Shown: positions 1 through 11,981, counted from the stretch's first letter. The stretch: 64,000 nucleotides of DNA from Hirundichthys speculiger (GCA_018398805.1 JAGFBZ010000731.1:372001-436000); one strand, 5' to 3'. Numbers and translations: made by a program. Notes: a model not told the origin generated them from the sequence alone.

Positions 1-1595
1 TCCACACGGATCGTCCAGTATGTCCTGACACTGAAACGATGCTCAACAAAAGAACTTTCCATTCAGGCGTTGTGTCGTTATTTCTCCACTGAGGCCCCGG
101 ACGTTCACAGCAGATACGCTGCATGGAAGCAACGTAGCAGCCACCCATGACGCTAATGCAGCAGCTAACTATGCGGTCACAGCGGTTCTCCTCAAAGAAC
201 ACTATTGTTGAGTTCACAACTTTATTTCCTCTTTTCCTCGCTGTCATAAAGCCTGTGAGTATCTGTCTCTACGACGTGTGTCAGATATGTTGAGATAAAA
301 ATATAAAACTTATTGAGTTTCTCTCAAAAGGTCAAATTATGAAGAAGTGAAAGAAGCCGCAGGCGTTCTTCTGCTTTTGCTAAAAAAAAAAGAAAAGGAG
401 TCTCTTGAAAAGTACACGAACTGTCAAGTGTAAAAAAAAAAAAAAACACCTCCCACCCCCGAAACTGGAGTCTCACCAGTCCCAGCAGTCATACCAGTCA
501 TGTACTGGGAAATAAATCACTGACCTGAAAACTTCTGAATTTACTCACCACGGCTGATTACTCAGAGGTCCCTCTATGATTCAGAGATATTTAACTGTAG
601 CAGGGCATAGCATAACTACAGCAGCCTTTACTATCAAAAGAGACATTTTTTGTCCTTCTCCTCTTAATAAAATTCTTCTGGAGCCGCAAAACTTATTTGA
701 CCCATGAAATGAAGATAACAGTTTATGAAGTTTTATATCTAGTTATTCTGTATTCAGAGGGATTTGAATCTATCCAAAAGCTTATTCCTAGTATGTTTGG
801 TAGTTTTTAAAGTTTTTAATGCTAAAGGTCATACAAGATACAAATTAAATTTTCATTTCCATTTTTTTTTGTCATCCATTGTAAAAGAACTATAGTTTGT
901 TGCATTTATGAAATTATAGAAGAACAAACAGAAAACTGTTAACATTTTATTGCTGTTTTTACCTGTTATAACAAAGGTAAACCTCAAACTCTGATAAAAA
1001 CTGAATATTGGCTGCTGTTGGACTGTATATGTTTGGGAGCAGAACCAAGACAGATTCTGATCAACTTGTTGACATGACAGTCAATATATTGAATCTTGAA
1101 TCTATTGAAAGAGGAAAAAAAAAAAACACCGGCATGTGTTGACCAACTTTGAAATAAAATAAAGAACCATGTAGGTCTATTTGAGTCATTCACTGATTTG
1201 TAAAACATTGATCAAATAAAAAGTAGCCCACTTTGAAATAAATAAGATGTATATCTGCAGCTTAATAACTTTAATCAGAGAAAACATTAAAATGGGCCTG
1301 TTTGTATTTAATTATGACTTAAATCTATTTCAGTGTGTTGTCATGCTCTTGTTTTCTCCTCAGCCACGTACAACAATCAACCATCGAGCCTGAACATAAA
1401 ACACAACTACATCAGCTCAGCCTCAGGTTGTAAAATAAATGTTTTTGAAAAAAATAATTTATTAAATCAGCCATTCCCAAACTTCAGAATACCAAGGCCC
1501 TATTTGAAATATAAAAATCTCTGCAGCTCATACAAACCTTTAAACACAACTGCGATCAACATACAAGACTAAAAGCTACATTCCAACATTAACGT
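1..1595. other. Intergenic sequence, no gene seen
   Basis: AT-rich sequence with short A and T runs. The open frames here are below 80 codons, lack splice context and show no recognisable domain. I see no promoter, RNA gene or clear transposon end. Confidence 0.5.
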
Positions 1596-1599
1596 AAGC

Positions 1600-2447
1600 A
1601 GTCAACAAATAAGGAGACACTTGGCATGTTAAGGTGACAGTAGAATAACACTCAATTTGTTTGTTTTATTAGTTCTAAATATTTTTAGAAAATGTTATAA
1701 ATATTTTACAGTTATTAAAAACATGTTTTTAAAAAAATCGATGATTTAAAACATATTTGTTTATTTTTAATGACCTCGTACGGTCCATCTGCAGTACCAC
1801 AACAGTCCACCAGGGGAATTGTGACAGTGTTCTCACCTGCTTAACATAATTTGTTTCTGAACATCACTGCAGAGCTTCTCTAAATCAGGGCTGTAAGACG
1901 TGACTTTCATCCAGGACGAGTGATATTTGGATCTGATGTAGTTCATGCTGGAGAAAACCTGCTCACATCAGTATGTGGATCCAAGGACTGACAGGACTCC
2001 AAATGCGAACGTCCTCATGTTCACATAAGCGTCAAGAATGGCGTTCTGTGCTTCAAAGACACGTTTTTTGGGTTTGGAGAGGTTTTCAATATTGCTTCAT
2101 TTGTATGTTACACCACTACAACACACCGACGTGGTGTGGGAAATGTTTTTTATATTTTTCCGGTGGTACATGAGCAACACATACAGATGTCCGGCGCTAG
2201 TCACAGAAAGCGCGCTCACCTTTTTTTTTCCTTTCCCAGAATGCAACACACAGATATGACTACCTCGTTGCAGTAACCTGGCAGTATTTTGCGCGAAACA
2301 CACTCATTCTGCCCCCTGCTGGCGAAAGGCCTACAGGACACTATATGAGCTCCAGAACAAGAATCACCTTCTGACAAGTTTTTACCCCAAAAGCGACAGG
2401 AGAGGCTGAAGAGCTGCAGAGTGCCGACCCCTGGACTAGACCTTTTT
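1600..2447 (-). mobile_element. Decayed hAT (Charlie-like) element
   Basis: The part at about 1600-1800 is the reverse complement of the sequence at about 15800-16010. Both share the AT-rich stretch after a motif like CCCCTGGTGG..GAGGTCATT. Next to it on the - strand is a hAT transposase C-terminal remnant (1836-2040). The right border near 2440 reads inward as CAGGGGTCGGCACTCTG, which looks like a hAT terminal repeat. The left border is not clear and no TSD could be assigned, so the extent is approximate and more than one element may be involved. Confidence 0.5.
1836..2040 (-). pseudogene. hAT transposase C-terminal dimerisation domain remnant
   Basis: Read on the - strand, this encodes a recognisable piece of the hAT C-terminal (hATC) dimerisation region, including FGVLSVLGSTY followed by CEQVFSSMNYIRSKYHSS. 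A TGA stop falls between the Tyr and the Cys, so it cannot be a working protein. The CEQ-FS-MN-I-SKY pattern is typical of Charlie-type hAT transposases and of host proteins domesticated from them. Only about 68 codons are recognisable and no N-terminal BED finger or catalytic core is seen nearby. It is therefore a transposon relic rather than a host gene. Confidence 0.7.
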
Positions 2448-2449
2448 TA

Positions 2450-3195
2450 TATACCCAGATACACTCAGATCTTTACTTTTACATGAACGGTTTGTCGGTA
2501 AATCACCGTGAAAGGTTTTACCATCCAACCCTGCAGCTGTCCTCCCAGCAGAAGCTCTACGGAGCTTCAAAATGCCATCCTGGACGTTGTTTTACCGTGG
2601 CGTCCACGCCTGCTCCTTCCCGCCGTCACTCCGGAGCAGCTGCTCAAAGGGCCGTCACAGTCGAGGTCACCTCCACAGTTAGTGAACCTCCAGATGCTTC
2701 AGAGCCAAAAGCCACGATATACGACCTCCGTTCTCCTGCTCTGCTGGCTGATCAGAGTTATCACAGGAGCATCCTTTAAAGCTGCAGGTATCTGCACTTT
2801 TACAAACATTAACAACCGGTCGAGTCTTCTTATGGAAAAAGGCCAAGTCAGAAAAGGCTGGGATGATACAGAAAGTGAAAAAATAAATAAAAGTAGTGAT
2901 TCTCAGATTTACTTTCACTTTTATTCCTCTGCAGACAGCATGGTTTCTGTTTTTTTATTCTATGCAACATCATTTTAGTTCCAACTCTTCCCTCCACACG
3001 TGTAACTGGAGACGGTCAGGACGGCATCAACCATCACCGTTACCCTCTTCGCCCTCGGTCGCATCTTTGCAACCTTTTGCAGCTGAAAAATTGCACAGAC
3101 GTCCCTGGAAACGGCGGCGCCCGTTTCTCTAAAATCCACAATAAACATTTAAGAAGCATTTGTGAATGTGGTGTTTGAAAAAGCCACTATGTTAG
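2450..3195. other. Unassigned sequence with overlapping weak ORFs
   Basis: Between about 2480 and 2980 two + frames are open (98 and 156 codons), and GC content is higher than in the flanks. An AATAAA-like signal follows near 3140. Neither translation contains a domain I recognise, and no consistent splice sites join them. It could be a decayed exon, a repeat or chance. No function is proposed. Confidence 0.25.
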
Positions 3196-3709
3196 ACACC
3201 GATTGATCGCAATCGATCCTGCAATCCGTTCGAGACGAGAAGAAAAGTTCCAGCTGACTGTTAAAATTTAGACGACAGCCGTAGAGCTCTTCTTCATCTC
3301 TTGGAGATGAAGCTTTCCAGCAATAATCTAAGCTGATGGCTTCTTTTTGTTAACTGGTTTATAAATAAAAATTCAAGTGTCGTTGCTTTCAGGACTGTTT
3401 GTAGCAACGTTACTGTCATGGTTGTGTTAGAGCATAAAATGTCCTTTAATAAAGACAAAACAAAAACTAAACCAGAAGGAGTCCAGGAGTAGGAACGGCA
3501 TGGCGGGGAAAGAAGACAGGCGGTAAAACACCCAGAGGTGACATCAGGGAAACCAGGAGACGAGAAGGACGAGACCTAAAGAGACAAAGGAGCAAACGAG
3601 AGACAACCAGGAACATGAACTGATGAAGACAAAGACACAGCTGACCTACAAGGTAAAACAGGAAACAAGAATGAGATAAAGAACAAACCATTTCTGATCA
3701 AGTCATTTT

Positions 3710-5117
3710 TGATCAGGATATGTCATTTAAGCAGCTTTTCAATCAGGTTTGTAAAACAGCCTTTTTTCATTTCTGAAATATTGCTAAGATTAGGAGCATC
3801 CTCTCCCAGAATGATGCTGAAAAATTAATCCACGCGTTTGTCAGTTCTAGACTGGATTATTGTAATGCGTTGTTAGCAGGATGTCTGAAAAGCTCGCTGA
3901 ATAGCCTCCAACTGATCCAGAATGCAGCAGCGAGGGTGCTGTCTGGAATCCGTAAGCGAATTCACGTCGCTCCCGTGTTAGCATCCTTCTATTAGCTCCC
4001 CGTGAAATTTAGAATTGAGTTTAAAATTCTGCTTCTCGCATATAAGGCCCTTAATGGCCTAGCTCCTCGTATCTACCAGACTTGATAGCATGTTATGCTC
4101 CTAATAGAGCTCTCCGCTCTCAGAGTGCAGGATTACTCGTCGTTCCTAGAATATCTAAAAGTAGGTTTGGAGGACGGGCCTTCTGCTACCAGGCACCTTT
4201 TTTATGGAACCAGCTACCAGTTTGGGTTAAGGAGGCTGATACTATCTCCATCTTTAAAACTAAACTGAAAACATATCTGTTCAGTAAAGCCTACAGTTAG
4301 TCTAAACTATAGTGTGTAGGGGCTAATAGTTATAGTCATAGTTGTAGTAGTAAGACTAGAGTAGCTCGTCTTAATCACAGCTTCATCATAGTTATGCTGC
4401 TATAGGCCTACGCTGCAGGGGGACGCCAACATGATCTGCTGAGCTCTTCTCCCCTTCCTTCTCTTTTTCCTCCTCCAGCTCATTCCATAGTTAATTAGCA
4501 GCACCTCGTTACTGTAACTGTGCCCCATTTTCTTTCCTGTAGCTTGTTGTGCTGTTTTCCCTCCTTTTCCACTTTTCTTTCTGTATGTTTGCAGGCCAGA
4601 GTTTCCTGAGTTTCATGCTGACTTGCAGTTCCCTCCTCTGTCCATCCCAGCGTTTACCTCCACCTGTGTGTGTAGATGTGTTCGGTTGCCGTGGTGACCT
4701 GTGATCTAGTCCTCTGACCATCTCACCTCAGTGCTGCTACCTGCATCTGTTTATATAGTCATTTCATTCAGTCATCTCTCTATCCTCCATCCTCTCTCTG
4801 TCCTGTCTCTCCTCTCTTTTTCTTTCTTTACCCAGCTGGTCTTCATCAGGAAGGTCCCTCCATATGATCCAGGTCCTGATCAAGGTTTCTTCCTCTTTAA
4901 AGTGGAGTTTTTTCTTGCCACTGTTTGGCTTAAAGGTTTTTTTTTTTCTCCCTCTGTGGGAGTTTTTTTTTTATCCTGCCATTATCCTTGATGAGGATTT
5001 AATATTATAATCTTAGTTAATGATATTTGCTCGGGGGTCATGATCTGGGTCTCTGTAAAGCGCCTAGAGACAATTGACATTGTAACAGACGCTATATAAA
5101 TAAAATTGAATTGAAAT
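3710..5117 (+). mobile_element. CR1/L2-type LINE, 3' half (reverse-transcriptase C-terminus and tail)
   Basis: The + strand encodes the usual C-terminal part of a CR1/L2-clade LINE ORF2. It contains SRLDYCNALLAG-like and LIQNAAARVL-like segments (3850-3950) and a final block with GGRAFCYQAPFLWNQLPV and FKTKLKTYLFSKAYS (4160-4300). Frameshifts and stops interrupt it. The 3' region has T-rich tracts (4900-4980) and ends near 5060-5117 with a conserved tail, CTGTAAAGCGCC..GCTATATAAATAAAATTGAATTGAA, followed by host sequence. Related fragments lie at 16555-18190 and 23790-24560. The element is 5'-truncated, as is usual for LINEs. Confidence 0.8.
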
Positions 5118-5119
5118 GA

Positions 5120-6588
5120 ACCAAACCCAGAAAACAAAGAATATAACAAAGAAGGCATGCCGACCCGGACCACAACAGTTACATTTGATTACTGAATCAG
5201 TCACAAGGTGTTTCTGAAACAAACCCAAACCGTGGCTGAGTTTGAGCCTCATGCACTCACGTGGAGAGGAGAACATGGCAAACTCTACCTCAGGGCAGAA
5301 ACAAATCTGAACCGTCAGACGGGAACTCCAGGACTGCGTCACATGAAACTACCAGAACAGTCAGCTCGAGAAGATTTAGTGACCACCTGCTCCAAAGGTT
5401 CTCCACACACGAACTGGTTCAAAACCAGCCGGGGGGATTACGATGAGTAGATTATGCAAATCAGAAGATATGAATGTGTAAACCCCCACGGTGAGCCCCC
5501 AGAGGCTTTCCTCAGAGCTGCTGAGGATAATGGAGGTGAGCGCAGCAGACAAACCTGTTCACGTTTAGAAAAGCATAACTTCACAATACTGCTCCTTTCT
5601 TTTCCATATATGTGGTCACTTTTTGTTTTCCGTCTTCACCACATGTGGTTTTTAGTCAGATCACAAAAGACAGAAATAAAAAAGGAGAAGAAGACCTATT
5701 TATCCTCCATCTGTGACGAGAGAATGATTCATGGTCAAAGAACAGCTGTCTTCTCTCGGTGTGGAGTTTCATCAGGTCGTTACAACAACAGACTGGTTTC
5801 TGCCTGGATTTTAAACACTGGTTCATTATTTCAGCAGGAAGTTCCCTTTACAAGCTGGTCAAATACGTTATGGAAGGTACAGGCACTTCCAAGTAAAGGA
5901 GAACCCAGGGGGAAATGGGAAACGTAGAACCGGGCCTTTATTGATTTATGACTTAATGAATGCGAGTCTGGGTTTTTGCACGAGGGAAAACTGCCGTTAA
6001 CTGCTCTGTTAGCTGGATCTGGCAGGTCACAGTCAGAGAAGGAGAGGCTGGAGCTGCGTCCATGCAGATACGTCACACTGGTGACTGTGGAAGTATCCGG
6101 AAAACACTCCACCTCAAAGCATTCAAAGCATGCAATTTACTCTGTCATTATAGTCGATCTCATTTTATGTACGTGTTGTAGTTCAGCCTTTTTTTTTTTT
6201 TTTAAGTCAAGAGAGTTCAGAAAACAGCCAGAAAATGGGTTAAAAACCGAGGAACCAGGGACCTGAGCGTAAAAACGTGAAGCAGCAGGAGGTTTCTGAT
6301 AAGAGGTGACGTACAGGAACACAACAAGTCTGTGGACTGCAGGAGGAGGGCGGAGCTACAGCGAGGACACCTCCAGACTCTAAACAGACCGGCAGGTTTG
6401 AACCTAAAACCGTCTTCATGAGGGGTTTCACTTCGCTTTGACCGGTAAATCAAGTGTTGATGCGGCAGGATCAGGAAAAAAAAAAAAAAAAAACAGAAGA
6501 ACGTACGGTCGAAGACACAACTGTCACTGCCCTGCAAGGAATAAAAAGAACCAGCAAACCTCAGGAATGAATGTCACTCATGGTCATT
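5120..6588. other. Intergenic sequence, no gene supported
   Basis: One + frame stays open for 157 codons (5454-5927) and several shorter frames overlap it, but no domain or splice pattern supports them. T runs at about 6190-6203 and an A run at 6477-6493 are simple sequence. I see no transposon ends. Confidence 0.45.
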
Positions 6589-6590
6589 TA

Positions 6591-7224
6591 CAGTGATCCC
6601 TCGCCAATTCGCGCTTTAAGTTCTGTGGTTTTAGTTATTCGCGGATTTTTCAGAAATATATAATGTAATAAAAAAATCAAGAAAAAATCGCGGAAACATC
6701 ACAGGATGTTGTGCGTGTTCTCTCACAGCGCAGAAATGTTGTGAGCCAGCCTGGCCTCTTTAAGTAGGTGACCTTATGGGTAATGTAGTGTGTGTGTCGT
6801 GGGACGGCAGAAGTAAAACATGGTTAGATGAAAAGTGTAGTGAGCATCAACAGCAGCCCAGCGTGTATAGATTTACATTCTCTGTTAACCTACAGGAGCC
6901 CAACAATACAACCTGTGTGATGTTACAAGTTCCTGCAGTGCCAGAATAAAGTTCCGTTCCATGCAGAGAAAATCAGACTGTTTCTTTTGTTGTTGTTAGC
7001 ATGTTAGCCGCTAATTATGAGCTAAAAATAGCACAATACCAGCGGTTTGTTTACTACGGTTCAGAGACCAGAGGCTGTGAAGGTAACAGAAAGACCACAG
7101 TTGAGCCTTTGTCTTGTTTCACTGCAGTGTCTCGCTACTTTTTTGCGGTTTTTAAACATATTTTAAACAATTATTTAGGCTCAAGGGCTCCGGCTCCAGT
7201 TCGCAGATTTTGATTTTTAACCCC
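6591..7224 (+). mobile_element. pogo/Tigger-like element, right end missing (copy F1)
   Basis: The left end starts with CAGTGATCCCTCGCC directly after a TA dinucleotide, as expected for pogo/Tigger (Tc1/mariner superfamily, TA target). The body matches 10706-11127 in inverted orientation. That includes the block at about 7000-7135 (GCTAATTATGAGCTAAAAAT and the sequence around AGACCACAGTTGAGCC). F1 stops near 7224, before the right terminal repeat that the second copy retains. There is no transposase frame, so this is a non-autonomous derivative. Confidence 0.65.
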
Positions 7225-7483
7225 ATTAACCACGACTCTGCTTTTGACTTCTGATCCACCTGGATATTTACCGCCCATAAAGCAAGTAATATGTTGTTGC
7301 ACCAAACTAAACTAAATGATTGAGTCACTCTGTCGCTGCTTAAGGAACGAGAGTATAAATGAATCAGCTGCTTCTAATTTGAACGCCTCTCTGAGGGCCC
7401 CGACAAGCGTGTCCACATGTGTGTCTGAACACGGATGTCACGTTACTCTCCTCCTTCTCCCAAGAATCAAAGAGGCCGTAACT

Positions 7484-8108
7484 ACAGAGCCCTGGAGGTG
7501 ACATGGAAATTAATTTTTTTATCTCGTGCACACGACTTTTTATCTCGCGCGTATGACTTACTGTAACTAGCGTGCATTTTCATACACACTTCCACTCGCT
7601 CAAAGGCTTGAAAGAAGTGCCACCGTAGAAGGTAAAATGAAGGCGTTTTAACTGATAACCATTATGTCTCCCAGGGCCTCTCAATTGCTCACTTATAAAA
7701 CCAATGACATCCTACAAGTCCGAAAACTGTCAACGGCTGAGTTTGTATTCTCCAAGGATTCTGATAAGATGCCTCCAGCTTAAAATAAACCCATATAAGG
7801 CTAAGCTTCTAAGTATCTCTTTATGAAGCATTCCTAACTTAAAGAATATAATGATGAGACTGTCTAGATCCATTACAATTGACCAGTATTCTGTTCTCAC
7901 TGACTGCAGAATAGTAACATGCACGTGCATTACTTGTAACAAAAATTTTTTTTTAAAACAACAATATTCATGACAACTAACTCACACGAGATAAAAACTT
8001 GTGCGCACAACTTTTTATCTTGTGCAGTAAGTTGCACGCGCAAGATAAAAAGTAGTGCGCACGAGATAAAAAAAATAATAATTTCCAATGTCACCTCCAG
8101 GGCTCCGT
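7484..8108. mobile_element. Non-autonomous DNA transposon with terminal inverted repeats
   Basis: The two ends are inverted copies. The left reads AGAGCCCTGGAGGTGACAT and the right end reverse-complements to GGAGCCCTGGAGGTGACAT. Next to each is a subterminal series of ATCTCGTGCACACGACTTTT-type units in inverted orientation. The element is about 625 bp. No convincing target duplication could be read, so the superfamily is open. Confidence 0.7.
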
Positions 8109-8334
8109 ACATAACATCACGTTGATGGTAAATATTTGGGGGTCCTTTATAAGGTGCTCATATGTATTCAGATGTGCATAGTTGGATGTGATACGAAGAC
8201 GACGCACCTTTAAACAGCTTGGTGCAGGTTGATTTTAGGTTGTGAGCAGAAGCAGTCTGTGGTGGTGCGGACCACCAGCGTGGACCACCAGCATGGACCA
8301 CCAGCTTTTCATTTCATTCAGGCAGAAATCTGTG

Positions 8335-8895
8335 AGTCTGTCCAGGATCTCCGTTAAAAGTTTCTGCTGTTACCTCAGAAATTACCTGTTTTAATGTTCT
8401 GATTGTGGCTCAGGATTTTGTTGGTAGACTTTTTTTTTTTTTTTTTTAATAAAAACAGGATGACATTAATGCCCTGGCAGTGGCAATAAGCTTTATTTTT
8501 TTTTTTTTACATTTTTTTAAGATGAGATTTGCACTACTGCGATGGACTGGCGACCTGTCCAGGGTGTACCCCTGCCTTTTGCCTGTAGACGGCTGGGATA
8601 GGCTCCAGCAGATCCCCGTGACCCTTCAAGGATGAAACGGGTATAGAAAATGGATGGATGGATGGATTTGCACTAAATATGTGTTACTGACAAGTGCTGA
8701 TGGTTAAAAATGTTTGAACAATAAATGTTATTACACTTTAGTTAATATGGCAGCAGAACATTTAAATAAAAGTGCATTTTACACTACTTTTGAATTCATT
8801 ATTTGATTCTGAGTATACAATGCGATTAATCGTGATTAATCAGGAAAATAATGCGATTAATCGCGATTAAAAATTGTAATCGTTGCTCAGCCCTA
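8335..8895 (-). mobile_element. hAT-like element, family I, partial copy
   Basis: On the - strand it starts CTAGGGCTGAGCAACG, followed by alternating ATTAATCGCGATTAATCGCATT motifs, and matches the left part of the composite at 12989. It is interrupted by a LINE tail at 8537-8665. The far end is not seen, so this is a fragment. It also supplies an empty site for the TTAA element at 13374-13768: here the sequence runs unbroken through the GTTAAAAG target. Confidence 0.65.
8537..8665 (+). mobile_element. L2-type LINE 3' tail inserted in the hAT copy
   Basis: This is the widespread fish LINE tail: GGGATAGGCTCCAGC, a coding-like remnant, then ATAGAAAATGGATGGATGGATGG. It is flanked by direct repeats of ATTTGCACT (8527-8535 and 8666-8674), the expected target-site duplication. 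It lies inside the family I hAT copy and is therefore younger than it. Confidence 0.8.
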
Positions 8896-9439
8896 GAAAT
8901 AGACAGATGAAAAAGAACAGAGTCATTCTTCGATACCAGGTGCTTAACACCCCACCCCACACACCCACAGCCGCTCCACGACCCACAATCCTGATATGAA
9001 ACAACTGGTTCGGTCCAAACTGTGTTGATAAAATCTCCATCTCCACAGATGTTACAGTCACTGTTGAGCAATAATCCATTAAAGAACTTTTTAAAAAATT
9101 CCTGGAGAAAAGCCCAAACTGGTTTAACTGCTCTGTGGGACTTGAGCTGGTGCATCATAATCAAGTCATTCTTCTTCTGGCTCCAGGATCTCCCCGCGTT
9201 TATTAGCATGCAGCTAATACCCACTGGGGCTTTTCTGATTTATTCTGATCTGCGCTGTCTTTACTCCTTAAACTGTGCTCTGTGCGACCACACTGAGGTC
9301 CGAGACAAAGCCTGCAGTACTCGCAGCGGACAGCTTTAAAAGGTCGGCATTGTTAAAATAAAAGCACATCTTGTGACGGTGACTGTACGAGTCTCTCAGA
9401 GAAAGTCCACTGTCTTTGCTGTGATTGATCAGGCGAAAA

Positions 9440-9640
9440 AATTATTTATGGGGAAACACATTTGAGAACGGCGCTTCTGCATTCTACAAGTTAACAGGAG
9501 GAAGTGAAAAGAGCTTGAGCACAAACAGCATTTTAATGGCTCACGCAAAAGAAATCCCAAAGGTGACACGTCATTAAGTTCCCCTTGCTGTATCTCTATA
9601 AGTGCTGAGGTAGATGGAGCGTGGACAGCAGACGCACCGG
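9440..9640 (+). promoter_or_regulatory. Putative chemokine promoter
   Basis: A TATA-like box, TATAAG (9597-9602), lies about 100 bp upstream of the chemokine ATG, which would place transcription start near 9625-9630. Upstream are an ETS/PU.1-like AGGAGGAAGTG (near 9496) and a GGGGAAAC motif (9450) that resembles one half of an NF-kB site. These motifs are what one would expect for an inflammatory chemokine. They are short and could occur by chance. Confidence 0.4.
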
Positions 9641-9703
9641 GCTCAAGGACCTTTACTGAGATTCTCCCTCCACCCAGCGTCGACAGCAAACTCTCGTTTC
9701 AGG

Positions 9704-9770
9704 ATGGCCGCTCCTCGCCTCGCTCTGTCCGTACTCGTCCTGATGCTGGCAGTCGTCTCTCTGACTGAAG
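9704..9770 (+). CDS. CC chemokine, exon 1 (signal peptide)
   Basis: First coding exon of a secreted CC chemokine. It encodes MAAPRLALSVLVLMLAVVSL and the start of the mature region, a typical hydrophobic signal peptide of about 22 residues, and ends at a GTAAGA donor after the first base of a Gly codon (phase 1). I chose this ATG rather than the in-frame upstream ATG at 9614 because the latter lies at or before the predicted start of transcription and would put a long polar stretch ahead of the signal peptide. Chemokine genes usually split signal peptide, CC core and C-terminal helix over three exons in just this way. The protein would be secreted and act on a chemokine receptor of leukocytes (family knowledge). 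Intron 1 is 2.2 kb and carries three transposon insertions. Confidence 0.85.
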
Positions 9771-9996
9771 GTAAGAAGAAACCACCTGATTTACCGGCTT
9801 GAAAATCCTGCCTCAGTCTCAGAAACGTGTCGCTGGAGGAGCTTTTCAAACACGCAGGGTAGCGTGACATCACAGGCCCGGATCAGAGTTGGATTGTGGG
9901 TAATACGGGCTGTAACACCCCACAGAGGGTTAGAGGGTTAGGGTTAGCAGCTGGTGTGAACAGAAGCATGAATCCAAGTCACATTTTAATCAGAAT

Positions 9997-10344
9997 TAGG
10001 GGTGTGAAAAAAAAACCAATTTGGCAATATATCGCGATTTTCGGGCACCCAATATAATATCCTAATATCGATATCGTCAGTATGTTGTAATGGTTACTTA
10101 AATGTGCAAAAACACTAATAATTAACAATAAATGGGTTGTTCTGAAGCAAATAGTTTTGACTCAATTTGATCAATATCATCTGATGAACATATACAGCAA
10201 CTTGATTTTTCATCTCTACTTTTAATTTTGATATTAACTGGGTAGAATATCGCAATATATCGTGATATCGTGATGATATTGTATCGTGACCCAAGTATTA
10301 TGATACATATCGTATTGTGAGGTCCTTGCCAATACTCATTCCTA
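9997..10344 (+). mobile_element. hAT non-autonomous element, family A, with 8-bp TSD
   Basis: The ends are TAGGGGTGTGAAAA and ..CAATACTCATTCCTA. Perfect direct repeats ATCAGAAT (9989-9996 and 10345-10352) flank it, and 8 bp is the hAT target length. Inside are many ATATCG/CGATAT words. Other copies are at 28975, 43688 and 45119, with chimeras at 11465 and 47736. It sits in chemokine intron 1. Confidence 0.85.
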
Positions 10345-10705
10345 ATCAGAATATGTTGCACTCGTTACATTAAGATGATTTGGAAATTGTGTCAACCTAT
10401 GGAAATAAGTCAGGTGTCTAATTTAGACGTTGCTGATCTGATTCCACACGCACATAACTATAAAAAAGAATTTACAACACATGTGAAGTGCAGTTTTGTA
10501 GTTCAGGAACTGGCTCTGAAATCAAATCATTAACTCCTGAAGTTACAAGCGACGCCGTGAAAGAAATAACGAGGGACCATAGTCGACACTGCTTCTGTCC
10601 TGCAGGTTCAGCAGCTGCAGAAGTTAGAGATTTAAACAACAGCAGCCAAACCAGCACTGAAGCACCGAAGTCGCATCAGTACAGAGAAGTTTACATAAGC
10701 GGATA

Positions 10706-11127
10706 CAGTGATCCCTTATTTTTCACGGTTAAAGGGGACCGACGCCCCCCCGCGAAAATCAAAATCCGCTAACTGGAGCCGGAGCCCCCCGATCCTAAAT
10801 AATGTGTTTAAAATATGTTTAAAAACCACACAAAAGTATCGAGGCACTGCAGCGAAACAAGACCAAAGGCTCAACTGTGGTCTTTCTGTTACCTTCACAG
10901 CCTCTGGTCTCTGAACCGTAGTAAACAAACCGCTGGTATTGTGCTATTTTTGGCTCGTAATTAGCGGCTAACACGCTAACAACAACAAAAGAAACAGTCC
11001 GGTTTTCTCTGCATGGAACGAGCACTTTATTCTGGCACTGCAGGAACTTGTAACATCACACAGGTTGTATTGTTGGGCTCCTGTCGGTTAACAGAGAATG
11101 TAAATCTATACATGCTGGGCTGCTGTA
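10706..11127 (-). mobile_element. pogo/Tigger-like element, copy F2, opposite orientation to F1
   Basis: It begins at CAGTGATCCCTTATTTTTC after a TA and runs as the inverted equivalent of F1 from its right side. It ends near the block matching F1 at about 6850 (AGCAGCCCAGC versus GCTGGGCTGCT). It keeps the terminus that F1 has lost and lacks F1's other terminus, so together the two copies outline one complete element. No coding frame is seen. Confidence 0.65.
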
Positions 11128-11243
11128 TTCAGTATGTTTGGCTGCTGGTGAACTTTGAAGTGTAACAGCGTCTGCTTGTACTGCTCAAAGTGCAGATATG
11201 TCTCTGCTCAGAGCTTTTTTTTTTCCCAGATGAACTTCCTGAC

Positions 11244-11698
11244 TACGGCTGTAGCGATCCACTAATTTCACGATACGATACGATACACGATATTCGGCTC
11301 ACGATACAATATATATTGATATTCATCTTACAATACATTTACATTATTTTCAGAAAGATTTTAAAGGGACAAAGTGATTTTGGTGACATCTTGTGAGTGT
11401 TCCAATGGCTTTGTTTGAATTAATTGAACTGAAAGCATCAACTTACACATTATATGTCTGACAGTAGGGGTGAGTATTGGCAAGGACCTCGCAATACGAT
11501 ATGTATTGTAAGGGACAAATTGAGTCAAAACTATTTGCTTCAAAACAACCTATTTATTGTTTATTATTAGTGTTTTTGCACATTTAAGTGAATGAATGAA
11601 TTTTCCTAAAAAATTGATATTAAGGAGCTGAAAAATTGATATTATATCGGGCGGTCGAAAATCGCGATATATCGCCCAATCGTTTTTTCACACCCCTA
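11244..11698 (+). mobile_element. Chimeric hAT element: family B left end joined to family A end
   Basis: From 11244 (TACGGCTGTAGCGAT) to 11464 it matches the left half of family B, as at 30026. From 11465 it switches to family A in reverse (TAGGGGTGAGTATTGG to CACACCCCTA). The flanks are TTCCTGAC on the left and CTCCTGAG on the right, equal at six of eight positions. The two halves may therefore have moved as one unit, though a later deletion is possible. It lies in chemokine intron 1, directly before exon 2. Confidence 0.65.
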
Positions 11699-11981
11699 CT
11701 CCTGAGCATGACCCCCTTACTGGAGCTCATCTGTCAATATCATGTCATGGAAGGACTTTTAAGGACAATCACAAAGACATTTCTATATCTGCTGTTCAGG
11801 CAAAAACAGAGAAGCTGCTCGCAAGTCCAAGCAGCCAATGACATCACGGTCTCCTAAAAACAGCCTCTGCTGCAGTCTTACATAAATCAGCAGGAAATTA
11901 AAAAGGGGAACCGGCGAGGCAGAGGCCGGTGACGGATCTAAGCGTGCTGCAGGGTTGCTGATTGCTGTTGTTGGTCTGCAG

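Noticed and set aside
5454..5927. 157-codon + strand ORF
   Set aside because: Composition is mixed, there is no recognisable domain, and other frames on the same stretch are also open; probably chance.
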